Assembly: GCA_036874045.1 (NCBI GenBank)
Contig: CM072344.1
Location: forward strand, 5,180,501-5,244,500
Length of the DNA stretch: 64,000 nt
Reading direction: 5' to 3'
From: Cymodocea nodosa
Taxonomy: Eukaryota > Streptophyta > Magnoliopsida > Alismatales > Cymodoceaceae
Shown one piece after another: positions 1 through 9,250 of the stretch (the first letter of the stretch is position 1; the number at the start of each line of letters is the position of its first letter). The notes under the pieces were generated by a model. It did not search any database. It had not been told where the DNA came from and saw only the letters and a program-made list of their open reading frames with translations. Position numbers and translations under genes: made by a program.

Positions 1-2474
1 CTACTAGAATTCAATCAGGTTGGAGAGTATGTATAGACTATAGAAAGTTGAATGCTATGACTAGGAAAGATCATTTTCCCTTACCTTTTATAGATCAAAT
101 GTTGGAAAGATTAGCAGGGCAAGAATATTTTTATTTCCTAGACGGGTATTCAAGTTATAATCAAATTCCAGTAGCATTAGAGGATCAAGAGAAAACAACT
201 TTCACCTATCCTAATGGAACTTATGCTTTTAAGAGAATGCCATTTGAATTATGCAATGCACCAACTACCTTTCAAAGGTGTATGCAAGGCATATTTACTA
301 GAATGACTGAAGATTTTTTAGAAATATTTATAGATGATTTTACTGTATATGGCAACTCATATGAAGTTTGTTTAAAAAATTTAGACTTAATATTAAAACG
401 CTGTGTGGAAAAAAATCTAGTTTTGATTTGGGAAAAATGTCACTTCATGGTTAAACAAGGAATAGTCTTAGGGCATGTTGTTTCTAAGAAAGGGTTGGAA
501 GTAAATAAAGCTAAAATAGAAGTAATTTCTAATCTACCAGAACCTAAATCAGTAAAAGATATTAGATCATTTCTAGGACATGCTGGTTTTTATCAAAGAT
601 TTATTAAAGACTTTAGCAAGATAACTAGACCTTTAACTAATCTATTAAAAGATGTTTCATTTAACTTTGATAAAAATTGCAAGAAAGCATTTTTCAGACT
701 TAAAACTAGTTTAATTTCAACTCCTATAATTCAAACACCTGATTGGAGCCATCCATTTGAATTAATGTTCAATGCATCTAATTTTGCTGTAAGAGCAGTG
801 TTGGGACATAAGATAGAAAAATCTCCTAGAGTGATTCATTATGCAAGCAAAACCTTAAATGATGCTCAAGTTAATTACACAACTACTAAAAAAGAATTAT
901 TAGTTGTTGTGTTTGCTTTAGAAAAGTTTAGATCATATCTGATTGGAGCTAAAGTAATAGTATACACGGATCATTCAGCTCTAAAACATCTAATAAAGAA
1001 AAAAGAGACTAAGCCTAGATTGATCCGATGGATATTATTATTGCAAGAATTTGATCTAGAAATTAAAGATAAAAAAGGTTGTGAGAATGTAGTAGCAGAT
1101 CATTTATCAAGATTACAAATAGAAAAATCAAATATTGAAATTAAGGATAATTTTCCTGATGAACAATTAATGACCATCAAAACAATACCTTGGTATGCAG
1201 ACATAGTTAATTACTTAGTTACTGGTTTAACACCTAAGGATTGGAATATACAAGATAAGAAATTATTTTTCTCAAGAGTAAAATATTACTATTGGGAAGA
1301 CTCATACTTATTTAAGAAATGTCCTGATTTGGTTTTAAGGAGGTGTGTTCCAGAAACTGAATATCCGAGCATATTGTCTTTCTATCATGACCAAGCTTGT
1401 GGAGGGCATTTTGGTTCAGGGAAAACTGCTGTAAAAATTCTACAATGTAAATTTTATTAGCCAACACTATTCAAAGATGCTCATAAATATTACTTAAGTT
1501 GTTTAAGATGTCAACAAATATGAATAATATCAAAGAGGAATATGATGCCTCTTAATCCTATTGTTGATGTTGAAATCTTTGATGTGTGGAGAATAGATTT
1601 TATGGGTCCATTTCCTATGTCTAATCAATTTAATTACATATTGTTGGGGGTGGATTGTGTATCTAAATGGATAGAAGCTATTCCTACAAAAACTAATGAC
1701 AACAAAGTGCTAATACAATTTATAAGAACCAATATATTCTCCAGATTTGGAATACCTAAAGCTATTATCAATGATAGAGGAACTCATTTTTGTAATAGAA
1801 GTTTTGAAGCCTTAATGAAGAAATATGGAGTAAACCACAAAATTGCAACATCATATCATCCGCAAACAAGTGGACAAGTAGAAAGTGCAAACAAACAAAT
1901 TAAGTTAATCTTAGAAAAAGTAGTAAATCCTACTAGAACATATTAGGCTAATAGATTGATAGATGCACTTTGGGCTTATAGAACTGCTTATAAAACAAGC
2001 TTAGGTATGTCACCTTTTAGGCTAGTATATGGAAAAAGTTGTCATTTACCAGTTGAAATAGAACATAAAACTTATTAGGCATTAAAAACTCTGAACACTA
2101 ATTTAAATCAAGCTGCAGAAAATAGAAAAATGGAATTAATTGAATTGGAAGAATTTAGAAATGAAGCTTATTCGAAGACTGTAAGAGAAAAAGAGAAAAT
2201 GAAATTCTGGTATGATAGAAAAATTATTCCAAAAACCTTTGAAATAGGACAAGAAGTATATCTTTATATGGCTAGACTCCATAGCCATCTAGGAAAATTA
2301 AGATCTAGATGGGCAGGACCTTACATAGTTTGAAATATTGAAATAGAAAATCCTAAAAATCAGAAAATATTTAAAGTAAATGGACAAAGACTTAGACCTA
2401 TTCTGAAAACACCAAAAAACTCCTTTGGAATTATAGAAGAAGTCAGAGTAGAGGACTACTCGAGCTTTACTTAG
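1..2474 (+). pseudogene. pol: Ty3/gypsy (Athila/Tat-like) pol, RT-RNase H-integrase part, broken
   Basis: The 3' portion of a retrotransposon polyprotein that copies element RNA into DNA and integrates it. The frame is already open at base 3 and enters in the RT palm (CIDYRKLNA). The RT catalytic box reads FIDDF near 326-340. RNase H follows ([22 protein letters not shown]), then the integrase HHCC region around 1385-1520, the core Asp residues (RIDFMGPFP, INDRGTHF) and the C-terminal GQEVYLY / RSRWAGPY segment. Stops interrupt it at 1458, 1521, 1944, 2076 and 2331. Compared with the copy at 46820-51407, those at 1458, 1944 and 2076 are TGG to TAG and that at 2331 is CGA to TGA. The RNase H motif reads FNAS where the family has CDAS, so a catalytic Asp is lost. 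The frame ends at TAG 2472. No chromodomain is seen, as expected for Athila/Tat. The start lies outside the window. Confidence 0.93.
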
Positions 2475-3033
2475 TAAGAAATTAGTTTTTATGTTGATAT
2501 ATATAAAATATATATATATATATAAAATATAAAAATCGTTGCGGTTCAACTAACTAGATCCATCGATATGACCGAAACATAAAAATATCTATATTAATTT
2601 TCAGAAAAAAATGTTGGTTTTACTGAAACATATTATCGGTTCAACCAAAAAAAAAAAATATAGGTTTGACTAAAACATAGTATCGATTAAACCAGTAAAA
2701 AAATAGAAAAACTATTATCTTAAGTATTTTTATTATTATATCTGTTTGTACGAGAAGTCCATTGAGTTATGCTTAACTCAACGAGCTTACTCCATTGAGT
2801 CTTGAGTTAGTCAACGAGCTTATTCCGTTGAGTAAACTGTAACTCAATGGAGTACTGTAGCTAAGACCGCAGATGAGAGAGCAATAGTTGGTTCGGAAAA
2901 TGACCCGATTACCCGCCTAAACTTAGGACTTATTTAAACTAAAACCTATGGTTTGGGGGGCATTATCCGGCAAACCATTTGGAATTTAGAATAGTAGAAA
3001 TCAGAGCTATTCGTGTTGTTGTGTAACTCCACG
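2475..3033 (+). other. pol-ORF3 spacer with imperfect repeats and TATA-like box
   Basis: No gene is visible. A (TA)n tract lies near 2500-2530. From 2537 to 2695 there are about three loose repeats built from an ACCGAAACAT-like word and a GGTTCAACC-like word. A hairpin array follows at 2755-2862, then a TATA-like CTTATTTAAAC near 2927-2938, about 100 nt before the ORF3 ATG. Whether this is an internal promoter is inference. Confidence 0.5.
2755..2862. repeat. hairpin array (AACTCAACG type) upstream of ORF3
   Basis: Several alternating copies of TTGAGTTA and its complement TAACTCAA are separated by short loops (for example CATTGAGTTA-TGCT-TAACTCAACG). Similar arrays lie ahead of gag, ahead of the F-box-like ORF and inside the LTRs. 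Confidence 0.75.
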
Positions 3034-5265
3034 ATGAAGAAGATGACACCTGAGTTTTGGGAAGATGCAGTTGACACTGCACAATTTCTGAAGGAATCAG
3101 AAGAATGGCACACGTGGCAAAAGATTCGGAATACGACAAGAGAAAAAGAGTTACAGAAGGTAGAATCTGAACTTTTTAGATTAAGAAGAATGTTAGTAGA
3201 TTGTGGTATACAAATACCCTAGATAATAGAGACATGAATTAGAGTAGCAATAGAAATTGCAGTTAGTAAAGAAAGAAAAATTAGGCTGAACAATGAAGTA
3301 GCCCTAGAGCTAATCCACCGCAAGGCCAGATTATGGTTCAAAAGGCGCATTGCTGGTCGTGGAAGTTGGGAAATATGACGGCAGGAACAAGTAGAGGAAG
3401 AACAAGAGGAGCCAACTGCTGAAAGACCTATTCCTGAGGAACAACACCTAGGACCTTCAGTTCCATCATTTAAGCCGTTGGCATGAGCAGAAATGATGGG
3501 GCCTTCGACTGAAGAAGAGTTAAAGGAATTTCAAGCGTTGGTTCAAGTTGGAAGAAACCAAGGAGAACCAGAAGATTTAGCAGTAGCCAAAGCACATCTG
3601 GTGTTTGATGGACTACACAAGAGGAGGGTTGCAGAGAAATTGCAAGCCCAATATAAAATTAAAGTGGAACAACATTAAGAAGCTACTGCCAGAACTATTG
3701 TCAGATTTGCTGCAAGAAAAGAAGCTGAAGTTGGTCCTTCGAGACCAGCAATTATTGGAAAAATTAAACAGGAAGAGCTAGTACCTGTGGCTCAAAGGCG
3801 TGTAGAGCCTTTATTTTTAGATTTAATCTTAGATGAAGAAGAGGAAGACCAGGCACAATTAATCACACGAAAGAAAGGAAAAGAGATAGTACCTGAGTAT
3901 CAAAAAGAGATTAAATCTGAAGTACCAATGTTAACAAGGCCTATGGAGCCAATTTTTATAAACTTGCTATCCGATTCTGAGGAGGAGCAGTAGCAGTAGC
4001 AGCAGGAGCAAAGAGAAAAAGAAAAACAGGCTAAAATTAGTCTACAGCCTGTACAAAAAGAAGAAACAAAAATTAGGGTAGAAACTGAATTGCCCGTGAC
4101 TCCATCCCAATTTGCCACCGAATTAGAAAGAATAGTGATAGAGCAGATTGGTAGTCAGGAGGAAGAAGAAAGAGTAGAAAATGAAGAAGAAGCTGAATGA
4201 AGTCATTTGGACAAAAATGACTTTGCAGATTCCACTAAAGAGCAAGAAACTCTTCAACAATTCATGGAAAGAATTCAAGATAGAGTGGAGAGTTCTACTG
4301 GCTCACCACCACAGATAGAAGTAGAAGCAAAAATTCCGGAATCTGCAGAACATGTTCTAGTTCAGCCTATGTTAGAGGAAGATCAAGAACAAACCCCTTT
4401 GGAATAACAAAGTCACATTTCTGACTCGATTGAAACAATAGTTTTGAATGAAGTACATTTTTGGAGTCAGGAAGTTTATAATAAATATCAAGAGATTAGG
4501 GGTTATGATATTATTTACAGTAGACTAGTAAATTGGGATGGAATGCAAGAAATCAAAGAATTATTTGAATTCCAAGGTCTACTGAATTTTATTTCTCAAG
4601 AAAGAGGGCATACAATATATGAGAATCTAGTGCCCTACTTTTATGCTAATTTTAGAGAAGGAAAATTAATTTCCAACGTGGAGGAAGCTGATGTACAGAT
4701 AACACCAGAGCTTCTCCACAACATTTTTGGATTAAAGAATGAAGGACAGGAAATTTTGGAAAGTACAACTGCCGTTGAATGGATAGAACATGAAATGAAG
4801 GATAGTTTGACTATCAATCCTAGTGTGCCTTTATTAAACAGACTGGAGCATTTAAATGGTAAAGCACACATAGTAGCCAACATTTTGATTAAGAATGTCT
4901 ATCAACGATAAGGCCATGACATAGAATTGAGTCAATTTGTCAAATGGGCCACGTTTGCAGTTGTAAATAGAATTCCAATAAATTGGTTTGCAATTTTTAT
5001 CTCCAAGCTGAGAATAGTGAAGAAGAAATTATTTTATGGAGATTTGATTCCACTGCTAATGGTGGATTGTATTGATTTCACGAAATGACCATCAAAAAGA
5101 ATCAAATCAAGAACCATTTCAGTGAAAGAATACAGAAATTTTGTAGCTGCAGAGATAGTTGTACCTTTTAGAGGAATTACAGGATCTGTAGAGAGAATTA
5201 ATCAATTAGAACTTCAATTAGAAAAACTCTAGAAGGAAGTAGATAAACTTAGGAATAGAGACTAA
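3034..5265 (+). pseudogene. ORF3 of the Ty3 element, ~744 codons, many stops
   Basis: A single uninterrupted frame of ~744 codons except for 12 in-frame stops (3220, 3235, 3376, 3484, 3676, 3991, 3997, 4198, 4405, 4909, 5086, 5230) and no frameshift. I chose ATG 3034 because it begins the region shared with the copy at 38625-39290. The N-terminal third is charged and helical (TREKELQKVESELFRLRR). The middle is acidic and low in complexity (DEEEEDQ, SDSEEEQ). The C-terminal domain has ELFEFQGLLNF, a LVPYFYANF motif and PELLHNIFGLKNEG, then INWFAIF...KLFYGD, and ends in a short coiled coil (LELQLEKL, KEVDKLRN). From memory, the Y-AN/fs..l..ifgL pattern resembles the 'putative plant transposon protein' domain. 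That is a family impression, not a search result. It lies between pol and gag. Function unknown; relatives in this window are at 13145-14947 and 52991-54259. Confidence 0.75.
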
Positions 5266-6342
5266 ATTGTATTGTTCGTCTACTTGTATAGAATTGTATG
5301 AAAATTGTTTGATGTACTTGTAATATAAATTGATTCATATTAATGAATATAAATTTTTTAGATGTACTTTTCATATGTGTTTTGAATGTGAAATGAATGG
5401 AATTTATTGAATAATATATAATTTGTGGAACATTATGAATGAATGTTTAACAGATTTACAATTTGCTGAATGATAGGATAGATGCTTGAAAATTTCTATA
5501 TGTTGTAAGGTAAAATGTAAATTCTGCATAATATAAAATGACCTACAAGTTAAATATTTATATAATGTTCAGATTTAAATGAATTTTGATTAGAATGATG
5601 CATTAATGACATAGATTTAACTTTATTTCAGTTAGCAGAATGAAAAAAAAGAAAAAAAAAAGCAGAGAGGTATTTACGAGGAGTAAACTTAGAGGTTGCT
5701 AAGTGTTAACTCCACAAGGTCAATAATATAATATAAGGTCACTCCGTTGAGTCATCTGTAACTCAACGAAGTTAGTCCGTGGAGTTAGCAACAGTAACCG
5801 ACTATGTTCCATTGAGTTATCTGTAACTCAACGAGGTTAGTTCGTGGATTAAGCAGAATGGTTATTCTTTTAACCACGAATGAAACTTCGTCAATTTAGC
5901 GGTTACCAAAATTTGAAATTAATAGTGATACACGTACCCATAAAAATAGGAACCACGATGCACATTGCAAGACACGTTCTTGCAACAAGATTTATTCACT
6001 TTATGGATGTGCATTATATATATAAAACAGAATGTTATTTACAAGTTACCAACACTTTTAAAAGTAAGAAGGAAAGCGTTGGGGGAATTGAAAGGCGAAG
6101 CAGCTGATTCGACTTCATCCGTCAACAAATATTTACTGAATGGAAAGCTTTAGACTGGTATGTAATTAATCTTCTGGTATTTATTTATGAGCACATAGAC
6201 TCATTCTCTAAGCACTAAACGATTAGTAAGAACACCTATCTAGTAATTTTCAACATAGAGGAGTACTGAAACATTTTCTGAATTGGACTTTAACGAAATT
6301 CTTTGGGGTGTAGCTAACCTTTCTTTAAAAGAGAATGTAGAG
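5266..6342 (+). promoter_or_regulatory. gag leader with hairpin array, TATA-like box and possible intron
   Basis: A non-coding leader conserved at 39291-40497 and, inverted, at 63184-64000. It contains an A/G-rich tract at 5641-5668, the hairpin array at 5735-5865, and the word TAGCGGTTAC, which also occurs in the U3 of the Ty3 LTRs as TAGCGGTTGC. A TATATATAAAA lies at 6016-6027. A GTATGT donor-like site near 6158 and a TTTTCAACATAG acceptor-like site near 6258 recur in other copies. Promoter and intron roles are inferred. Confidence 0.5.
5735..5865. repeat. hairpin array upstream of gag
   Basis: Alternating GTTGAGT(T/C)A and TAACTCAACGAA arms with ~4-nt loops (ATCTGTAACTCAACG) plus GTGGAGTTA variants. 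The same layout occurs at 39745-39990 and 63665-63865. Confidence 0.8.
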
Positions 6343-7529
6343 ATGGGTGCTCCAATAGAAAAACCATTAGGAGAAATTCTGTATCCTGAATTAGTTGATG
6401 AGCCTTCATGTATTCAATTGCCAAACTTTGAGGGAGATAGGTTTGAACTGAAATCTAATTATAATAGTCAATTGTCACATATTCACGAATTAGAAAGAGA
6501 GGATGCCTATTATTTCCTTAGAGAATTTAATGAAGTTTGTCAAATGATGAAAATTCCGAACATGAGTATAGATGCTATTAAACTTAGATATATTCCTTTT
6601 TCTTTAAAAGACACAGCTAAGAGATGGTTATATACTCTATCGCTTGATTCAATTTCTACATGGACTGAATTTTGCTCTGTTTTTCTGGAAAAATATTATC
6701 CAACACATCAAATGATTAAAAAGAAAAAAGAAATATTAATGTGTAGCCAAAAACAGGGTGAATCATTTTAAAAATATTTTGAAAGATTTAAAGATTTACT
6801 GACTCAATGTCCACATCATGCAATGAGTAAAGCATAATTAATAGGTATAATTTATGAAGGCATAGATATTTCAACAAAATCTTTATTAGATCTACTTGTC
6901 AAAATGGATTTCTAAAACTTTGTAGTGAAGAAGCATGGGCATATTTAGAAAACTTTGCAAAAAGAACTGCATAGTGGGAAAACTCGGTTGAAGCTATTGT
7001 AGATAAAAAACTATTGCCAAGAGGAATGCATGAAATAGATTCAAGTACTATGCTTGAAGTGAAATTAACTGAATTAACAAAGAAAATAGAAGAGTTATCA
7101 TTAAATCAAAAACTAGCAGAAAAGAATGCAAACATAAATGATTTAGATATTATGTATGCTAGAAACTGGAAAGATAACTTTGGAAATTCTTATAATCCTA
7201 ATTAGAGAAATCACCCGAATTTATCTTGGAGAAACAACAATTTTCAAGGAGGAGAAAATGTAATTGAGAAGAATATAAGTTATGAAGCATTACTTGAACA
7301 AGGATCTAGAATAGAGAAATTAGAAAAGATAATCCAACAATTAAACAATCGTCTAGATTTTGTATTTGGAAATGTTGCAATTCAAAATCAGAATAGAAAT
7401 ATACCATTTAGACAGAAGGAATCAATGGAAGTTAGACCTACTAGAGGATTGCCAATACAAGCAATACCTAACCCTATCAATAGAACTATTAATGAAATTG
7501 ATACCTCTTTTGGGAGGGTAGCTGAATGA
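6343..7529 (+). pseudogene. gag: Ty3/gypsy gag (capsid), frameshifted
   Basis: A capsid-type Gag that would build the particle packaging element RNA. The core matches the plant retrotransposon gag domain: IPFSLKDTAKRWLYTL, then STWTEFCSVFLEKYYP, KEILMCSQKQGESF and FERFKDLLTQCPHH. A C-terminal basic/aromatic stretch (SYNPN, NHPNLSW) and a helical segment (RIEKLEKIIQQLNNRL) follow. I chose ATG 6343 because an ATG is present at this position in all three copies here; the frame is also open upstream from 6259, but without ATG. Breaks are a TAA at 6769, a 1-base deletion near 6888 relative to the copy at 40498-41691, and further stops. It ends at TGA 7527. There is no zinc knuckle in this ORF: that motif sits instead at the start of the pol ORF. 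The gene follows ORF3 and precedes the F-box-like ORF. Confidence 0.88.
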
Positions 7530-7589
7530 AGTAGCATATCTGAAGCAACTATTTGTATATATATGTTTTTATTTATAGTTAATAGTATT

Positions 7590-7660
7590 GTAGAGTTAGT
7601 CCTTAACTCAACGAACTTAGTCTGTTGAGTTATACCCTAATTCTACAAGGGTGTGCAGTA
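7590..7660. repeat. hairpin array upstream of the F-box-like ORF
   Basis: The unit TTAACTCAACGAACTTAGTCTGTTGAGTTA gives inverted arms of 8-9 bp, with a second half-arm afterwards. It lies between the gag stop and the F-box-like ATG; the equivalent is at 41795-41850. Confidence 0.7.
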
Positions 7661-7716
7661 GTTATGTTAATTTTTGTCTTTGCTAAATTTTTGTTTGTGT
7701 TATACAGAATCGACAA

Positions 7717-8343
7717 ATGGAATTGATGCAATTACAGTTGGATGCACTAAGGGAAATACTGAGTAACTTGTCAGCTAAAGATCTGTGCAGACTGTGTTGT
7801 GTATCAAAGGAAATTAAAGACTGTATTGAAGAAAAATATTTTCAGGGACTACAAGCTGCAAAAATGACTAAGATTAGAGATGGATTCATATGAAGGTCAT
7901 TTAATCGTAGTTCAATTAACCATGAATATCTGACTATGGAAGAAACTACTGGAATTCCACCCAATACATTAGAAGGAATAGATCATATTATGGGGATAGA
8001 TGAAGGATTAATCATATACAGGACAAGACCAAGGTATGCAAGTCTATTACCTGATATTTTGATAAGAAATCCTATAATAAGAGAAGAATGGTATATAGGA
8101 AGACCTAATAGATATGAAGTATCAACTGTAAATTGTGGGCTGGCTTTAATATTTTCTGATAAAAATTCTACAATTCCTGAAAAATTATATTATTGGAGAC
8201 TTATAGGAAATTGGGGTGAAAATTTACGCTTAAGTGTGTATAATTTTCTGAATAGATCTTGGACTGAAAATATTATGATATATCTAGGACAGAAATCATT
8301 AATTAACAACATGCATGTCATACTTGATTCATATTTTCAGTAA
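7717..8343 (+). pseudogene. F-box / F-box-associated-like ORF inside the Ty3 element
   Basis: The first ~45 residues carry an F-box-like motif: LDALREILSNLSAKDLCRLC followed by CVSKEIKDCIEEKYF. This fits the plant F-box pattern L..L..EILs.L.aKDL.RL.CVSK.....i....F. Downstream, IMGIDEGLIIY and LPDILIRNPIIREEW resemble the start of an F-box-associated (FBA) repeat region (GLlc.. / ..WNP). The frame is open for 208 codons except for TGA at 7891. There the copy at 41912 has TGG, so the stop is a G to A change. F-box proteins recruit substrates to SCF ubiquitin ligases; whether this one did is inference. A T-rich tract and TATACAG lie just before the ATG and resemble a splice acceptor. It sits between gag and the 3'UTR/PPT in two independent copies, so it travels with the element rather than being a neighbouring host gene. 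Confidence 0.72.
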
Positions 8344-9250
8344 ATAATAGAAGTAGGACTATATGAGATTGGTGTTTTATTGCATCTGTATTAATGAAAT
8401 ACATACATATACAATATGTAATTAATGTTTTGTTTTGTTTTTGTATTTTGAAAGAAAAAAAGAAAGAAAAAAAAAAGAAAAAAAGAAAAAAGAGAGAGAG
8501 AAAAAAAAAAACTTTGAGAGTTTATTGACTTGTTTGATCATGAGCCTTTTGTACTTGAGTAGACAGGTATGTAAGGATTGTTGACCTAGAAAATGACTCT
8601 TGAAATCTGGCAACCCAAGATCTTGATCAGATATGGGATTGTTGACTGAAAGCTCGTTACATGGGTACATTAGAAAGCTCCTATATGATTAAGCTTGTCA
8701 AATTAACTTTTAAAGTACAAAAAAAAAAATAAATTAAATACATATATTGTTCTAAAAAGATACAAGTGTTTTGTGAAATACAAATATCTTATGAATCAAT
8801 TATATTTTCTGTTATCTAGAATTACTGAAATATGAATCTAGAATAGACTTTTGAAGTTGTTTAATGGAGATACAATTCTTTATTCTACTTGTCTTAATCA
8901 TATTTAATTGGATTGTACTTTGATTCGTATGTTGTTGAAATTTCTTCTAGAAATCTTATTGGAAAATTCAGGATGACAGATGATGAAAAGAAGAACAAAT
9001 GATAATATAATTAACACCTATGTGATGATGATATACTTTGTATGTAATTTGCATATATTCTAAGTATATTTGTAGGTTGAAGAGAAGAAAACAATATTAC
9101 TGAAACATACAGAATATCTATATGATAATACTTGTTCTTATGCTGAACAGAAGAAAAAAAAGAAAAGAATTAATTCTAGCACTTTTAGAAAGATCAATTA
9201 ATTAGATCTTAGTTTGCTAAGGGACTAGCAAAATTTAGGTATGGGGGAAG
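8344..9250 (+). other. Ty3 element 3'UTR ending in a polypurine tract
   Basis: No ORF of note. It includes a long A/G tract (8450-8515) and a unique segment at 8505-8690 that recurs inverted at 15830-16020. It ends in GGTATGGGGGAAG directly before the LTR start TGTTTAGAATG: the PPT that primes plus-strand synthesis. A parallel copy of the 3' half is at 58193-58627. Confidence 0.75.

Noticed and set aside
2500..2530. TA microsatellite as a possible replication origin or matrix site
   Set aside because: Simple TA runs are common in AT-rich plant DNA and nothing else supports it.
5880..6153. Two overlapping 60-75 codon frames in the gag leader
   Set aside because: Not conserved in the other two leader copies; the region is better explained as non-coding leader.
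7717..8343. F-box ORF as a normal host gene beside the transposon
   Set aside because: The same ORF sits between gag and the LTR in a second copy, with the same flanks, so it is treated as element cargo. Not fully excluded for its origin.
8422..8670. Phe/Ser-rich minus-strand frame
   Set aside because: It is the complement of the A/G-rich low-complexity tract in the 3'UTR.
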